Source of the DNA: Chaetorhynchus papuensis
Lineage: Eukaryota; Chordata; Aves; Passeriformes; Rhipiduridae
Assembly (NCBI GenBank): GCA_013396525.1
Contig: VWYX01000272.1
Coordinates: forward strand, 457,825-521,824
DNA length: 64,000 nucleotides
Direction of reading: 5' to 3'
In this document: positions 48,900 through 59,123 of the stretch, one piece after another
Layout: the number at the start of each line of letters is the position of its first letter
Numbering within the stretch: position 1 is the first letter of the stretch
The notes under the pieces: model-generated
What the model was told of the DNA's origin: nothing
What the model saw: only the letters and a program-made list of their open reading frames with translations
Databases searched by the model: none
Made by a program: the position numbers and the translations under genes

Positions 48900-49395
48900 T
48901 GGAGAAGTTGCTTGGTGTCTCTCTCTTTCTTATGAGGTCCTCTCCTCTCCCCCACATTTCCAGCTCCCTCTGCCCTGGCCTTAAGCATTGAAAGACCACA
49001 ATAAGGTCTTCCTGGAGCCTTATTTTCTCCAGGATGTCTTCATAAGAGCGGTGCTCCTGCAGTCTGCCCATTTCTGTGGCTCCTCTGGACCCTCTCTAGC
49101 AGGTTCATGTCTTTCTCATGCTGGGCCCCCAGATCTGGATGCAGCACTGCAGGTGGGGTCTCACCAGAGCAGAGCAGAGGGGCAGAGTCCCCTCCCTCCC
49201 CTGCTGCCCACGGGGCTTTGGATGCAGCCCGGGACACGTTGGGCTCTCGGGGCTGGGACTGCCCATTGCCAGCTTGTGTGTGTTTTTTCATTTACCAATA
49301 TGCCCAAGTCCTCCTCCACAGGGCTGCTTTTGAGCCATTCATTCCACATTCTCTGTTGATCCCAGGGATTTGCTTGACCCAAGTGCAGACTTATT
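48900..49395 (-). mobile_element. CR1 LINE fragment
   Basis: Antisense CR1 order: TTCTCCAGGATGTCTTCATA near 49025, CTCCTCTGGACCCTCTCTAG near 49080, GATCTGGATGCAGCACTGCA near 49132, then AGTCCTCCTCCACAGGGCTG. The overlapping open frames at 48988-49424 on both strands come from this element. Confidence 0.88.
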
Positions 49396-50944
49396 TTATG
49401 GCAGCTTTAAGCTCTTCTGCCTAATCTTTTTCCTTATTTCTCTGTGTATTGAAAGAGGATGTATTGAACCAGACTTTGAACATAACCAAGCTTCTTAAGC
49501 CTTCTGAACTTTATTCCTTTTGGTTTTATTATTGAACAAGATGCTATTTCTTTTTGTTATGGTAGAATGAGACACAATGTTCATGTCTTCCACAACACAG
49601 GTTTGTTTTCTTTTCCCATCACTTACCTGCAAGTGTTTTGTTCATTGATGTAAGAACAAAATTGATATTGAGAGAAGTTCAATACCGTGTTAAATCAGTC
49701 TAATGAGTTTCTCAGTTGTTCAGATCTGAAAATAGGACTTATTCAATGTATAATTCGCACCAGTGAAAAAATGTAATGTATTTTATTGTACTATTCTTAC
49801 TATTATTTCATACAGCTCTTGAGCTATTTTTTACTTTTACAGTGGTTCTTCTGCTGTAGTCTCTGTTTTTGCAAGCATGACTTGACATTCTCATTCAAAG
49901 ATAAAGCACTAAGAGAAATGACATTTTATATAAAATTCATATTTTTTTTAATGTGAGATACGTATTTTTAAAGTATAGAATAAATAGTATGTTGTATGCA
50001 TATAATTCAGAGATAATTTTTCTGTCTGAAAAATGATCTTTAAGTATAGGTATTAAACCAAATCTCCAGGATAACATATTCTGAGAATTTTGCAAGTCCA
50101 TTTCTTTAAGATTGTGATTTTTTTCTTAGCCCAGCAAGATTAACTATTTATTTTGAGAGACCCAACATCAAGCACTATATAATATGTTATATAATATAAT
50201 ATAAAATGTTAATAATTGTTTACTATATGCTGATTCATCAAATTTTATTGCTGGGTGGAATGACTTTTATGTGTGGATATTATTAAATCTGAGTCTTGAG
50301 CTGAAGCTCACAGCATTTTTTGAGATACAATATTGTTTTCAGCATCTTTGAGCTCTGTGCTTGTTGTAAATTAACCAAAATTCTCCTTCCATAAATGTAA
50401 CTCCACAATCTTAACACCTGTCAACAATGGTTGAAATGTGAAGAAGAAGGATAGAAAACTACAAAAAGTCACATCAAGAAAATATGATAGGCAGGAGCAC
50501 AGTTTGCTTTGGGGGGATGGGAGTTCACAGGAAATTTTATTCTAAGCTGTTTTTTTCCGAGTATATCTGTTCTTTTCAAATACACTTGAAAAGCAGTATT
50601 GTAATGAACAGAGCTAAGGTGTTTGATTGAGTCATCCCTTTCTCCTTTAGACAAATCCTTGATTACATTAGGTTTCTTTTGAATGATTAACTGCAATGTT
50701 AGTTAATATAGTCATTGCTGTAGCCACCTCAAGTAGATGAGGTGGTTTTTAACATTATTGGTAGGATAATGGTTCCAAAATGTAGTGGTCTATTTTGGTG
50801 GGGGTTTTTTTGTGTTGAAAAACCTAAAGTATTTTTAGTATTTATTAGTATTGAAGTATTTATTAATAAAAAAGGGGACTAAGCTATCTATTGGAAACAG
50901 AAATGTATAGCTTTAGAATATTGCTTTATTTCTTTTCCTTTTAG

Positions 50945-51012
50945 TTCTGAACATAACATATTAAATTCAAAATATGGTGCACTGCCTGAAGATTCAAACA
51001 AAGACACTTGCT
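50945..51012 (+). CDS. CFAP47: CFAP47 window exon 15
   Basis: The 68-nt exon lies between acceptor TTTCCTTTTAG and donor GTAAGT. One base completes Ser, 22 codons follow (SEHNILNSKYGALPEDSNKD, then TC), and one base remains. The segment is polar and lacks strands, so it is probably a loop inside the ASH-like module that starts in exon 14. It lies 7 kb from exon 14 and is supported by strong splice sites and the phase match on both sides. Confidence 0.88.
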
Positions 51013-52118
51013 GTAAGTACCTCTACGCAATACTTCATGTCTCACTACAGGAGAAATGAGATTATCTACAGAAGCAAGATTTTGACATCTAAGTATGTTC
51101 AATAAATATTGTTTATGGGTATGCTCATTAACTATTATTTATAGTTTTCGTAAAATGTTGGCCATAAATTGTGCATCACAGTCAAAAATTCAGCTTGGAG
51201 AAGAAAAGGTTCTGGGGTGATCTTATTGTGGCCTTCCAGTTCCTGGAGGAGCTACAAGAGAGCTGGAGAGGGACTTTTTACAAGGGTATGTGATAGAACA
51301 AGAGGTGATGTCTTTAAACTGGAAGAAGGCAGTTTTAGATTAGACATGAGGAAGAAATTCTTACTGTGAGGGTGGTGAGGCACTGGAGCAGGTTACTCAG
51401 CGAAGTTGTGGCTCTCCCATCCCTGTTCTATCTATTTGGCCAGAGTCTGGCATAGTTTTCTTTGGTAATCTCACTCACTTCTGCTGTTTTAACTTTCACG
51501 TGCATTCTTAAGTCTGCTGTCCTGCCTAGAAACCCAGCCAGCAAAGCTTGCATGAAGGTCTGGTTCTGCATTGTCAGAATGCTTCGCAGATGAAAAACAT
51601 ACAGTGAGAAAGTCAGACTCTGCCAGATTCAGCCCTGAGATCTTTCTCAGCATAATGCTTTTGTGAAAGCAGTGCAGAAAAGCCCGTGTGCCAGTATTTA
51701 GGTTTTGCCTGTTGTAGAGGATTTCAGACATAGCTGCTGCTCTGAGAGTGAGATCCTTTGTTTAAATAGGAGTAAATTGTACTTTTCCTTCTGACTCGAG
51801 TAGACCTTTTTATAGAGGCTGTACCTCCTTAAGGAATTTTTAATGGTGAGAACTGTCTGTTTTCCACAGTTTTGTTTCAATGAACAGAATAAGAACATGG
51901 GTAATTAGCAAAATGTATTTAAATAATATAGCATGCAATGTTACAGCACATCTACACAACTGTAACTGTAAATACTGATTACTGATTACAGGTGTGCCTT
52001 AAATGCTGATTGCTACAGGAGGCTGTATACAGTATCCTTATATTTAAACTCATGTAACTACTTTATTTTACAACTTGTGCCGTTGTATCTAAACATCCAC
52101 TTAAATTTATTTTAACAG
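51013..52118 (+). other. CFAP47: Intron 15-16
   Basis: 1.1 kb; a CR1 fragment occupies about 51190-51440. The antisense frames at 51489-51898 have no support. Confidence 0.88.
51190..51440 (+). mobile_element. CR1 LINE fragment
   Basis: Sense CR1 landmarks: AGCTTGGAGAAGAAAAGGTT, TGATCTTATTGTGGCCTTCC, ACATGAGGAAGAAATTCTTA, then GGGTGGTGAGGCACTGGAGC. It stops before the usual 3' tail. Confidence 0.88.
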
Positions 52119-52264
52119 CTGATCAATCTGGCCTCCTGCATGAGTTCTTCAGTCCGACTGAAAAGCTGTTCTTGAAAGGGAAAGGTTCTTCACCCTTAAA
52201 TATTCACTTCCTTCCCTTTCAACAGGAAAAGCGTTACTGCACTGTCATTCTGGTTAATGAAAAG
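52119..52264 (+). CDS. CFAP47: CFAP47 window exon 16 (ASH-like module, alternative end possible)
   Basis: The 146-nt exon follows acceptor ATTTTAACAG, starts with two bases of a Ser codon and ends phase 0 at donor GTAAGA. It encodes DQSGLLHEFFSPTEKLFLKG, a SSPLNIHFLPF strand and a final RYCTVILVNEK strand, a typical closing half of an ASH/MSP-like fold that then meets IGDFVYLIEG of exon 17. A second, nearly identical donor (GTAAGAAT) lies exactly 36 bases downstream at 52301; the bases between are open in frame, so a 12-residue longer form ending at 52300 is possible. Confidence 0.93.
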
Positions 52265-52309
52265 GTAAGAATGGAATGTGTGTTCCGTGTTTATCGTCAG
52301 GTAAGAATC

Positions 52310-52975
52310 AGGATGTTTGCCAGTTATGTGTGAATAGGGTAAATGAGAGCAGGGCTGTGGAGAGGTACCTGGGGATCCTNNNNNNNNNNNNNNNNNNNNN
52401 NNNNNNNNNNNNNNNNNNNNNNNNNNNNNNNNNNNNNNNNNNNNNNNNNNNNNNNNNNNNNNNNNNNNNNNNNNNNNNNNNNNNNNNNNNNNNNNNNNNN
52501 NNNNNNNNNNNNNNNNNNNNNNNNNNNNNNNNNNNNNNNNNNNNNNNNNNNNNNNNNNNNNNNNNNNNNNNNNNNNNNNNNNNNNNNNNNNNNNNNNNNN
52601 NNNNNNNNNNNNNNNNNNNNNNNNNNNNNNNNNNNNNNNNNNNNNNNNNNNNNNNNNNNNNNNNNNNNNNNNNNNNNNNNNNNNNNNNNNNNNNNNNNNN
52701 NNNNNNNNNNNNNNNNNNNNNNNNNNNNNNNNNNNNNNNNNNNNNNNNNNNNNNNNNNNNNNNNTTCCCCCAGAGGGTGGTTGGGCACTGGAACAGGCTC
52801 CCCAGGGCAGTGGTCACAGCACCAAGCCTGGCAGAGCTCAAGAAGCATTTGGACAGTGCTCTGAGGAACATGGGGTGACTCTTGGGGATGGTCCTGTGCA
52901 GGGCCAAGAGTTGAACCTCAAGGATCCTAGTGGGCCCCTTCCAACTCAACCTATTCTATAATTCTATGAAGATAC
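52310..52975 (+). mobile_element. CR1 LINE 3' fragment interrupted by assembly gap
   Basis: Before the gap, GCAGGGCTGTGGAGAGGTAC and CTGGGGATCCT resemble internal CR1. After it come GGGTGGTTGGGCACTGGAAC, CTCCCCAGGGCAGTGGTCAC and the terminal CCTTCCAACTCAACC with ATTCTATAATTCTATGA. The deduced peptide (HWNRLPRAVVTAPSLAELKK) is the conserved C-terminal part of the CR1 ORF2 product. This is the least diverged CR1 in the window. Confidence 0.88.
52380..52764. other. Assembly gap (385 N)
   Basis: Run of undetermined bases. It lies inside a CR1 and within an intron, so no known exon is lost. The long open frames drawn across it are artefacts. Confidence 1.
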
Positions 52976-55900
52976 AAATTAATTATGTACATGTTTTAAG
53001 GTAATGTCTTTGCATGCATGTGTAATTATAAAGATGTGATCTGTGTGCTGGTGTTTGGAAATGAAACTCTTTATTTTTTTTTTTTTCCATGAAAACATAG
53101 TATTTCTATAATTCGTGGAGGACAAAGTGGCTTAAAACATTGGTTGGAGATTTACATTAGATTACAGGCTTCAGCTAAGAAATTTAAACCAAAGTTTACT
53201 GTTCTTTCATCTCTAAATAATTAGAATTATATGAAATGCTGCAGGCAACTTTTCACTTAAAAATTATTAAATAATAAAAAGTAATACTGCAAAGAATGTT
53301 ATTTTGGTGGCTTTTCTAGGCATCTGAACTTCAGAAAAGAAAAGAAATTTAAATAATTTGTCTTGATGTGGGCACAAAAATAATGCATAGGCAGGGAATG
53401 GATAAAGACTTTACTGTTCTGTACTTCTCCATGTATTTATCACTGTATTTAGGGTATGCTGTCAAAGTAGAATAGTAATTTTCCTAGCTGTCTCTTTTTA
53501 AATTTTACTGTCAATCAGAGTTCCATTCAGAAAAGTCTGTACATGAATACTGACTGCACAACCTTTCAGTCTCTTTTGACTCATGTAGCCTGGGTTTTGC
53601 TGTATATACTTAATTGAAATTCAATTAAATTACCAAAATCTGATTTTGATCAAATTTCAGATCTTAAAACGTTGCAATCCAGCTTTTTGATGTTCCTGTA
53701 ATTCTTTATCTCAGTAGTCACAATCTTATTTCTGTGTCTTTAGTCCATCTTTTCACCTCTTTAACCTGTCTACTGTGTTTTGTCTCTGGCTGTCAATGTT
53801 TTTCAAAACCCTGTTGTTTTTCTAATCTTTTATGTGTGGCCGATCTCAAGGCTTGCATTCTGCTTCTTACTTTCATAACAGTGCCTCTGTGCTTCAGCTT
53901 TCCCTCTGTGCAATTACATGCCTCTGCTTTTCTTTCTGCCGTGCTTTGATGATTTGTAACAATGCATCTAAAACTAAATGACTTTTTCTTTCTCTCCTGC
54001 ACATTCTCAGCTTCCATATTTTTCCCTTCTACAGAACATGGAACTTCTAGTATCTGGTGTTTGTATATTTGGTGGGATTTTTTTATTGTTTAAACATGAC
54101 TTTGGCTATGCCACCTGGCCAGCTTAATTTTTTCATTTTGTTCATAAAGGAAATACAGTGATGCCCAAGCCTGTCTTTCTGACTCTGTCCAGTATTTGAA
54201 AATACTGGCCATTTTTAAAAGAAAACAAACCATATGACTGGATGTCTTAAAGAGTGTACAGTTACCTTGATTTTCTTGAAAATTAGCAGAGATAGAAAAG
54301 GGATTTTCTGTATTCTGAAAATACACTGAAATAGTGAGCTCATGCCTTACTGACAGCAGGGAATCCCCCACAAAGAGAAAGTATTAATGTCCTCATGTCA
54401 GGTTAGCAATCTTTGTGGGTGGTTCAGTGGAAAATCAATCCAGTGCTCAGCATCATTCAAAGAGAGAAATTATTAGGGAAGAAATACACATCAACAGCAG
54501 TACATTCATAAAAAATTTTAGGTCCATCAGTTTCGTTCAATGAAATATCTAGATGCAATCTCTAGACAAGGAAGAACCTGGCCTACTGCTGTCTGGGAGC
54601 AAATCTGAGAAGAATATCCTTTTACCTGTTATGATTTTATACCCTTTTAATCTCTGCTATTGACAATTTACCTGTTTGTTGTTTCTTTATTAGAAACAGA
54701 AGTATACACCTTGGCTGAGAAGAGTAGGCTCATGCTACATAAAGAATAGAGCCCCAAAGCTAAATAATATAGTGAAAAGAAGGGAAAGTGAGACATGTTA
54801 AGGAAGGAGTGTTAATCTAAGAGATGTGGTCCGAGCTGTAGGATGGTCATACTTCAGGAGGAAAAGTATATTTCTGACAGACCCAGTGTTGCCTCCAGTG
54901 GTGATGTAGAAATAAATTTAGACACCTAGCTACTGGTCACTGTTCTTAACAAAGATTTAGTTGACCTTTTCACAGTAGGAAGCATTAATGCCTCAGAGAA
55001 GCTGCTGTTAAGTCCTGCAAGGTAACTTTTTCTGGAACACCTGGTCCTTCCAGCTTAGCTGAGTAGATGAGATGCATTTAAAGGCTCCTCAAAGTGCAAA
55101 ATTTTTGATATGCGGAACCTCAGGTTAGAAAAAATTAGCTCCATCTACATAATTGCATAATTTGTGAGGAATTGTATTAAATCTCCTAGGGAAAGATGAA
55201 ACTGCAAGATAGCTATCATGATTTTAGAGCTGTACAGTAGTGGCACAGGAAGAATTTGGCGTTCTTAAATATTGTACTTTTGACTGCAATATTTCAGTCA
55301 TACCATTATCTAAATGACAAAGAAGTGCAGCCACCATGCTGTGTGATGATCAAATGACTGTACACAATGAGGAGTCTTGTCTCACTCAAATATGGACTTG
55401 TGCTAGATATAAAATCTAATAAATAATTTCATTTAGCATTTCTGTGATTTCTTCCTACCTACCTTTCCTACCCTTTTTGACAAACAAACCAAAATAGTAG
55501 TCAGAGTAGGTCTGCTCCTTCATTACAGTCAATGAAAAAGGTATTGAGATTTAAAACCACTAGGCAGCTATACATCTGTAATAACAACAAGAGGATACAC
55601 TAATTCAAAGTTTCTGGCTTCCTCAAGGATGTTCCTTATTTTGAAATAATCTCCATGTTAACTTTTCTAAGGTTTGAAATGACAGGACAAGCCATTTATA
55701 AAATTCCTCAAGGATTTGGTTCAGTATTTCATTGTTTTTTAGGAAAAATTGAAATGGACATTTTTCAGATTTTTAACATAGATCTTTTCATAGATGTTAT
55801 TACATATTGTTAAACATAACTGGTTTGCTTTTTTAAATATATCTTTGTTTCTGGGAGGTAATTTAAGTGTGAACAACATGGAATTTTTAATTATAATAAT

Positions 55901-57888
55901 ATATTAAATCATAATTTAAGAGCGCTTGTGCAGACTTTTACAGTTAAATGTCTAATATAAAATTAAATCTTTTATTGAGAGAACACTTTGCTATCTGTTT
56001 CTCTTATTGTCTTGCATGAGCAACTGCAAATTCCTAGTAGGTCTTCATTCTTTTGAAATATCAGTTAACAATGGGACTGGATAAATAGTTCAACAGGTCC
56101 TTTTTTAACTATTTTCATTAACAGTAAACCCTACACAGTGTTGATGCTGTCCTGTGTGCAGCTGATGGAAAATGGAAGTATAAACCATTAAAACCATGGG
56201 CATATGAGCAAAACTCTCAAATACACTGAAATACCCATTCTGTTCCAAAGCATCAGGAAAAAAGCTCAGCAGAAAGAAAACAGGATTTGTATTCTGTGGA
56301 GATCAAAACCCCAGAATTCTTCAAAGCAAAGAGGAACTTGAGGAAGTTTGTTCCTTCCTATAAGCATATTGATGTCAGCAAGGACAGGAAAAGTAACTGA
56401 TAGCAGAATGGCATCCCAGCAACCAGCACCTTCATAAAATTAGTTGTATGGGCTGTGAGCTTGTTAAGGACCCTTATGGAGCCAAATCACTGTGTCAAAC
56501 AGGAATAATTCCTGTTTAAATTGGTTCCCAGGAGTGGCTATTTGTGTGTGGGAATCCAATTTTGCTGCAGGTTTCTTTAATCCTTCTCAAAAAGATTTGT
56601 GTGAGCTCTTGAATCAAGGAAAGGGAGAAAATGCCATCGAAGCTGAATAGCTTTCCTTCTGCTGGGTCAGAAATAGGATTGCAGTGTTTTCAGCCTTAAC
56701 ATAAATGTCTGATGAAACTAAAAATGAAGGCAAAGGAAAAACAGGGTTTTCTTATGTTATTGAGCAGTATTAAAAAGAAAACATTGTACTGGTTGGCAGA
56801 TGCACTAAATTATAGAAATAAATTATTTCCTTCATATCTGGAATGCAGAATAAAAGACAGAATGCATGTTTTTAGAGCAGAGTTTTACACAATATGGTTT
56901 ATGGAAATAGAGACTGACTGTGCAAATTATATTGGTTGTTGTGAAGGCATTTAATTCTTTATCTTGCAATCAGTAGAAGCTACAATTGTCTGAAAAAAAA
57001 TTGTGGTAAAGACAAAGAAGCAATATTAGTATTTATGTTAAATCTCCTGCCTAGTTAAGGCAGATAAATGGTACCTAACTTATATATCTTTTTAGTTTGA
57101 GCTGTTCTGATTGTGGACTTTCTAATTTGGAGTACTTTCAGTACTTCCAGTGAGTTTTCCTCAAAAATACTTTTCTCTCTTGCATTTACACCTTATTTTT
57201 TTCATTCCACCTATAATTCAAAGTGTTATTTCTCTGCTAGTTAATTTATCCTTTCCTCTGTGAAAAATTACTGTCTTTCTTTGTTCTAGGTCATGTTTAT
57301 ATTTACTTCCGAGCTTCTGTAGATTTTCCATTTTTTAATGAAATAATTAAGATTTATTAACTTTATTTCTTTTTAAAGGAGATTTGTACATGATGTTAAT
57401 CTGCCATGTCTTCTGCTCTTTTTTGCCTTCTAAAGAAATGTACCTGGCTCAAAATTATTGTAAAAATTTTTAAAAAAAATTCTAAATGGTGAAGAGCAAT
57501 GAAGGTTGCTCATGAACATATTTAAATTAGAAGTAACTGTAGCACATAGTAAGAATTCACATTTTTTGCTGTATTTATGGGTCAGGGTACCCTTATTCAG
57601 TTAAATTGTATCAGGAGTTTGAAAGGATTCCACCTTTTGAAATTTCTTGACTTTCTAGATTTAATATTGTCAATTAAAGTTGCTTTATTATCACAGCATG
57701 GCTTGAAATAATAATCTTCTTCTATTTAGGCATAGTTTAAAAAAACAGGTCTCCTGAATGTTTGAATTATTGTACAGGTCAGATCTTTGGTATTACTAGG
57801 ATATCTTTGCTTTTACTTTTGATATTTTGCCTTCTGTTCTGCATGGGTTGCTTTCTGAAGTGTGTGGATGTGTGTCCTTGTGTTGCAG

Positions 57889-57997
57889 ATTGGAGACTTT
57901 GTGTACCTGATCGAGGGAACAGGTGATTTACCTTTGCCTTCAGAATTGCCTGCATTGGACAGTCCAAATGTTTTGTGTGCTACCGACACCTCAGAAG
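57889..57997 (+). CDS. CFAP47: CFAP47 window exon 17
   Basis: The 109-nt exon follows acceptor TTGTGTTGCAG and ends with one base (G) at donor GTACCG. It encodes IGDFVYLIEGTGDLPLPSE and a less ordered LPALDSPNVLCATDTSE tail. The x-G-D-F-x-Y-x-I-x-G-T-G strand is the last strand of ASH/MSP-like modules in ciliary proteins. The donor is weak at +4 to +6, but the phase fits exon 18 exactly (G|AG = Glu). Confidence 0.92.
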
Positions 57998-58896
57998 GTA
58001 CCGTGAATAGAAGGGAGAAGAGTAAAATACAGCAATATTTTTTTTGTAAATGTTCTTTTATTTCCATGCATTTTTCTTAAAATTAATTAAGTGCATGTGG
58101 TAAAAAAAGTTGTAGTGAAGTGTAAAAAATATATTGTAATTGAAATATGCAATATTTCCTCTAATGTTTTCCATTCCATTCTCTTCAGAGCATCAGCTGG
58201 TTGTTGGTGGTCTTCATCTTTCTTATATTGTTTTCAACATAGTGTACATACATAATTTTTCATAATTTTTCTAATTTTCTTCTGAATATAGGTTTCTAGC
58301 TAGATGAACCAGGACAAGCCATCTTTATCTAGAATTTTTCTAGTTTTAAAACACATGAGTTTTGTGTGCAGTGATGTGATTTGACAGATATGCCAATGCT
58401 TTTGTCTTCAAACAGCCAGGGATAAACACCTATTTCAGAAACAGTGTAGCTGCTACTTGAAATAATTTCTGGTGGTTTCTTTTAGAGGGGATCTAAAATC
58501 ATCTAGAGGGGTAAAACTATCACTGTGTTGTGCAGGCAGCAGAAAGACTTTGGTAAACTTTTAATGCTGTGATAATAGTAGCAATGCTGAAGTCTGGGAT
58601 TTTTTTATTAGCTAATTTATTAACTATTTCTTAGCTTTATTAGCTAAATTTTGGGTTGGATTTCAGTCTGCTAATTTTTGCTTCCCTATTATGTTGAAAA
58701 TTAAAGTATTAAATGTAACAAATGGTGGGTACTGGATTAATAGCATGGAACTAAGCATTGGTGGAATTTTGTATTCTGACTTTTCTTTGGAGATTAGAAA
58801 TTTTAAATACTCTCTGAAGTTCCACCAGCATCTGACAAATGTGGTGTGTGGTTTTGTTTTTGTTTTTCTCTTTCATTTGTTTGGGTTTTTTAACAG
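57998..58896 (+). other. CFAP47: Intron 17-18
   Basis: 899 bp; no repeat or feature recognised. Confidence 0.88.
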
Positions 58897-59123
58897 AGGC
58901 AAGCGCAGTACAGCCAGTTTTGTATTTGAAATGTGGACTTGGTCAGATTCTGGAGGAAAATCTGAGGATTCCAGTGATCAATGAGTCAAGAGAGAGAGCC
59001 CTGGCTCTCGCTGCACAGCAGCAGATGTCAGCTATTGAGTATGAAAGGAGATTGATGACTGGGACTCTGCAGAGCAGCAGCGTTCGAGTTGCAACTGCAT
59101 TGTTGGGGCTGTCCAGAGTAGAG
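58897..59123 (+). CDS. CFAP47: CFAP47 window exon 18 (last exon in the window)
   Basis: The 227-nt exon follows acceptor GTTTTTTAACAG and ends phase 0 at donor GTGAGA. The first part continues beta structure (VQPVLYLKCGLGQILEENLR, IPVINESRERALALAAQQQM); the rest (IEYERRLMTGTLQSSSVRVA, TALLGLSRVE) is rich in Ala, Gln and Leu and likely helical. The gene continues beyond this point, because the exon ends at a good donor and no stop occurs. I could not find the next exon in the remaining 4.9 kb. Confidence 0.94.

Larger units (their letters stand above)
43909..50944 (+). other. CFAP47: Intron 14-15 (7.0 kb)
   Basis: Contains an LTR-like fragment (45470-45800), a GC-richer block with an antisense open frame (46555-46893), and CR1 pieces at 48645-48705 and 48900-49395. 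An AT-rich TATAATA tract lies near 50178-50215. No exon seen; exons 14 and 15 join in phase. Confidence 0.82.
52265..57888 (+). other. CFAP47: Intron 16-17 (5.6 kb)
   Basis: Begins with a duplicated donor-like site (52301), then a CR1 interrupted by an assembly gap. From about 52980 to 57880 it is AT-rich with no recognised repeat or gene. Confidence 0.83.
308..59123 (+). other. CFAP47: CFAP47 gene, internal segment (18 exons)
   Basis: The exon translations join into one open frame of about 846 residues. I recognise it as the middle of cilia and flagella associated protein 47 from the domain order: Ig/ASH-like beta segments, an acidic linker, one CH domain, then more ASH/MSP-like segments. 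Family knowledge: CFAP47 is a very large (about 3,000 residues in human) axoneme-associated protein, linked to the central apparatus in algae (FAP47) and to sperm flagellum assembly and male fertility in mammals. Seen directly: all 18 exons have AG acceptors and GT donors, and adjacent phases are compatible throughout, which argues against a pseudogene. Start codon, stop codon, promoter and polyadenylation site lie outside the window. Assignment rests on recalled family features, not on a search; another CH/ASH ciliary protein is the main alternative but fits the order less well. Confidence 0.9.

Noticed and set aside
48757..49424. Cluster of 70-123 codon frames on both strands
   Set aside because: Explained by an antisense CR1 fragment with raised GC.
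52276..52949. Long open frames of 173-213 codons on both strands
   Set aside because: Most of each frame is undetermined bases; the real ends are CR1 sequence.
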